Part shown: piece after piece, positions 5,117-7,360 of the stretch | How positions within the stretch are numbered: position 1 is the first letter of the stretch | How the letters are laid out: each line of letters starts with the position of its first letter | NCBI GenBank assembly: GCA_017468215.1 | Contig: JAFUJG010000213.1 | Location: 1 to 7,360, forward strand | Direction of reading: 5' to 3' | Origin: Clostridia bacterium | GTDB taxonomy: Bacteria > Bacillota > Clostridia > UMGS1883 | Length of the DNA stretch: 7,360 nucleotides | Notes under the pieces: model-generated | Told to the model about the DNA's origin: nothing | Databases searched by the model: none | What the model saw: only the letters and a program-made list of their open reading frames with translations | Made by a program: the position numbers and the translations under genes

Positions 5117-7360
5117 GCTGTTACTCCTTTGTGGGGATTGCCCGATGCTCTGTGGGGGTTATAAATGGCCTCACCCTTAGGCTGCTTTACGCAGGTGAGA
5201 GCTATGCCGATAACCTCGTCAGCAGAGGACACAATCCTGAATGCAATTTTTTCACGGATATTTTCGGGAATATCCTTCAAATCCTTTTCGTTTTCACGGG
5301 GGATGATTATTGTATCAATTCCCGAGCGGTATGCGGCAAGAACCTTTTCTTTCAATCCGCCTATGGGAAGCACCCTTCCACGAATGGTGATTTCGCCTGT
5401 CATTGCAACACGAGGACGGACACTTCTTCCTGTCAGTGCACTCACAAGTGCTGTTGCCATGGTTATGCCTGCACTGGGACCATCTTTAGGGGTTGCTCCT
5501 TCGGGAACATGAATATGAATATCACAGTTTTTATAGAATGAAGGGTCAATGTTAAGATAATCTGCCTTTGAGCGGATATAGGAAATTGCCGCCTTTGCAG
5601 ACTCCTTCATAACATCGCCAAGGCTGCCTGTAAGCTCAATCTTTCCGCTGCCTTCCATAACGTTTGCTTCTATGGTAAGGGTGTCGCCTCCAACAAGGGT
5701 CCATGCAAGACCTGTTACAACTCCAACCTCGGCGTTGTCGGACGCTTTGTCAAAGCTGTATTTAGGTGCACCAAGGTATTTTTCAAGCACCGTTTTTGTA
5801 ACGGTAACGCTCTTTTTGTTGCCTTCGGAAATATCCATAGCACATTTACGGCAAAGGGATGCAATTGTCCTTTCCAATGTACGCACGCCGGATTCCTTGG
5901 TGTAGGAGTTAATAACCGTAAGCAAAACCTCGTCCGAAATCTTGAACTGAGATTTCTTAAGCCCGTGGAGAGCAATTTGCTTTTGTATAAGATGCCTTGA
6001 TGCAATCGCCAGCTTTTCCTCGTCGGTATAACCGGGAACCTCAATAAGCTCCATTCGGTCTAAAAGCGGGCGGGGAACAGTTGAAAGGTCATTTGCTGTT
6101 GTTATAAAAAGCACACGTGACAAATCAACAGGGATTTCCATGTAATGGTCAGTAAACGCCTTGTTCTGATTTGAGTCAAGCACCTCCAAAAGTGCAGAGG
6201 CAGGGTCACCCTTATAGTCACGTGAGAGCTTGTCAATTTCGTCAAGGAGTATTACAGGGTTTGAAGATTTTGCTTTTATAAGAGCGTTTATAAGTCTGCC
6301 GGGGAGTGCACCCACGTATGTTCTTCTGTGACCCATGATTTCAGCCTCGTCACGTACACCGCCAAGAGAAATACGAGTATAGCTTCTGCCCATAGCTTCT
6401 GCCAAAGACTTAACTATAGATGTTTTACCAACTCCGGGAGGGCCGTAAAGGCAGAGAATAGCAGGAGCATTGCCTCCGGTAAGATTATGTACCGCAAGAT
6501 GCTCTATAATCCTGTCCTTTACATTACGCATTCCGTAATGGTCACGCTCAATAATCTCCTTGGAAACACGAATATCCGAAATTTCCTCTGTGGTTTTGTT
6601 CCAGGGAAGGTCGAATATTGTGTCAAGATATCCGTGGGAAATAGCCGACTCTGGTGACTGAGGGCTAAGACGACCCAAACGGTCAAGCTCCTTGCGGATT
6701 CTTTGAAGCACATATTCGGGGCAGTCAATGTTTTCGAGCTTCTTTTCGTATTCGGCAACATCCTTAAGGTTACCGTCCTTTTCGCCTAATTCAGCGGCAA
6801 TAGCCTTTGCTTCCTCACGGAGGAAATATTCTCTGTTATTTTCATCCATCTGCTCCTTGACACGAGCCATAATGTCAGACTCAACCTGCAGAACCTTAAC
6901 CTCACGGATAAGATAGTCTATCAGAAGAAGAAGGCGGTTCTTTACATTTTTAGTCTCCAGAATTTTCTGTTTGTCTTCTATTTCGGCAAGAAAGTTTTCT
7001 GCAATGGAATCGGCAAGTGTGGAGGGGCTTTCCTCGTTGATACCCGAAATAAGTGTGTCGGGAGAAGCCTTTGTATTAGCACGAAAATAAAGGTCAATAA
7101 GCGAGTGAATCTGCCTGGAAATTGCACTGTATTCCTCGCTAGAAAGTGTCTTAAAGCTGGAATTTGCCTCAACTATAGTTGTTTTTATATAATCGCCCGA
7201 GGATTTAAACTCGGTGAAAGACGCTCTGCATAAGCCTTCGGCAAGCACCCTTATGCCTTCACCGGGAAGGCGGAGAAACTGCTTTATTTTCACCACAGTA
7301 CCCATGCGGAAAACATCCTTTTCGCCGGGGTCTTCTATGCTGATATCACGCTGTGCGGTA
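5113..7360 (-). CDS. lon: ATP-dependent protease Lon (LonA), 5' end outside window
   Basis: Lon is a cytoplasmic AAA+ serine protease that degrades misfolded and regulatory proteins. 748 codons are visible. The frame stays open from the in-frame Met at 7305 to the window edge, and those codons (ending [18 protein letters not shown]) match the Lon N-domain pattern (usually YRVGTVAKIK), so that Met is internal and I estimate 30-60 residues are missing. Numbered from it: rest of the N-domain to about 100, coiled-coil helical region 100-250, Walker [10 protein letters not shown] at 288-296, Walker B VILLDEID at 351-358, sensor-1 TTAN at 402-405, arginine finger near R417, sensor-2 SGVRTLER at 472-479. 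The protease domain has catalytic Ser611 in PKDGPSAG and Lys654, 43 residues apart as in E. coli Lon. A 25-30-residue polar tail follows. The stop overlaps the engB start as ATGA. The promoter lies outside the window. Confidence 0.97.
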   Translation of the reverse strand, partial: TAQRDISIEDPGEKDVFRMGTVVKIKQFLRLPGEGIRVLAEGLCRASFTEFKSSGDYIKTTIVEANSSFKTLSSEEYSAISRQIHSLIDLYFRANTKASPDTLISGINEESPSTLADSIAENFLAEIEDKQKILETKNVKNRLLLLIDYLIREVKVLQVESDIMARVKEQMDENNREYFLREEAKAIAAELGEKDGNLKDVAEYEKKLENIDCPEYVLQRIRKELDRLGRLSPQSPESAISHGYLDTIFDLPWNKTTEEISDIRVSKEIIERDHYGMRNVKDRIIEHLAVHNLTGGNAPAILCLYGPPGVGKTSIVKSLAEAMGRSYTRISLGGVRDEAEIMGHRRTYVGALPGRLINALIKAKSSNPVILLDEIDKLSRDYKGDPASALLEVLDSNQNKAFTDHYMEIPVDLSRVLFITTANDLSTVPRPLLDRMELIEVPGYTDEEKLAIASRHLIQKQIALHGLKKSQFKISDEVLLTVINSYTKESGVRTLERTIASLCRKCAMDISEGNKKSVTVTKTVLEKYLGAPKYSFDKASDNAEVGVVTGLAWTLVGGDTLTIEANVMEGSGKIELTGSLGDVMKESAKAAISYIRSKADYLNIDPSFYKNCDIHIHVPEGATPKDGPSAGITMATALVSALTGRSVRPRVAMTGEITIRGRVLPIGGLKEKVLAAYRSGIDTIIIPRENEKDLKDIPENIREKIAFRIVSSADEVIGIALTCVKQPKGEAIYNPHRASGNPHKGVTA

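Noticed and set aside
5095..5541. Plus-strand cysteine-rich open frame of 148 codons opposite the lon 3' end
   Set aside because: Its cysteines come from the reverse complement of lon codons; lon protease-domain motifs on the other strand are unmistakable.

Overview
The window looks like the chromosome of a low-to-moderate G+C Bacillota, most likely class Clostridia and perhaps the Oscillospiraceae side of it. This rests on strong AGGAG-type ribosome binding sites, AT-rich sigma-A-like promoters, a DUF4364 gene (a Clostridia-type family), the adjacent engB-lon pair, and a cysteine-rich protein that resembles, from memory, uncharacterised Clostridia proteins. No rRNA, tRNA, CRISPR array, insertion sequence or prophage gene is visible.

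Left end (1-854, minus strand): the first 40 codons of a galactokinase gene (galK) with a good promoter, preceded by a DUF4364 winged-helix gene. The 123-bp gap between DUF4364 and the divergent radA holds the radA promoter and two AT-rich inverted repeats. Middle (855-4495, plus strand): radA (DNA repair and branch migration ATPase), a short-chain dehydrogenase/reductase translationally coupled to it by an ATGA overlap, a low-G+C gene for a double-CXXCG protein resembling SitI6-type immunity proteins, a rho-independent terminator, and a 271-residue protein with 17 cysteines. Right end (4523-7360, minus strand): engB (ribosome-assembly GTPase) and lon (ATP-dependent protease), overlapping by ATGA. 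lon runs off the window, so its N-terminus is missing. A bidirectional terminator at 4494-4523 separates the two convergent blocks.

Most of the window is housekeeping: recombination repair, protein quality control, ribosome assembly and sugar entry. The accessory-looking part is 2957-3666: the double-CXXCG gene differs in base composition from radA, has no partner toxin here, and ends in a terminator whose T-tract abuts the ribosome binding site of the next gene. I see no complete novel multi-gene system. The best leads are this orphan immunity-like gene, the cysteine-rich protein after it, and the operator-like repeat in the radA promoter beside a putative winged-helix regulator.
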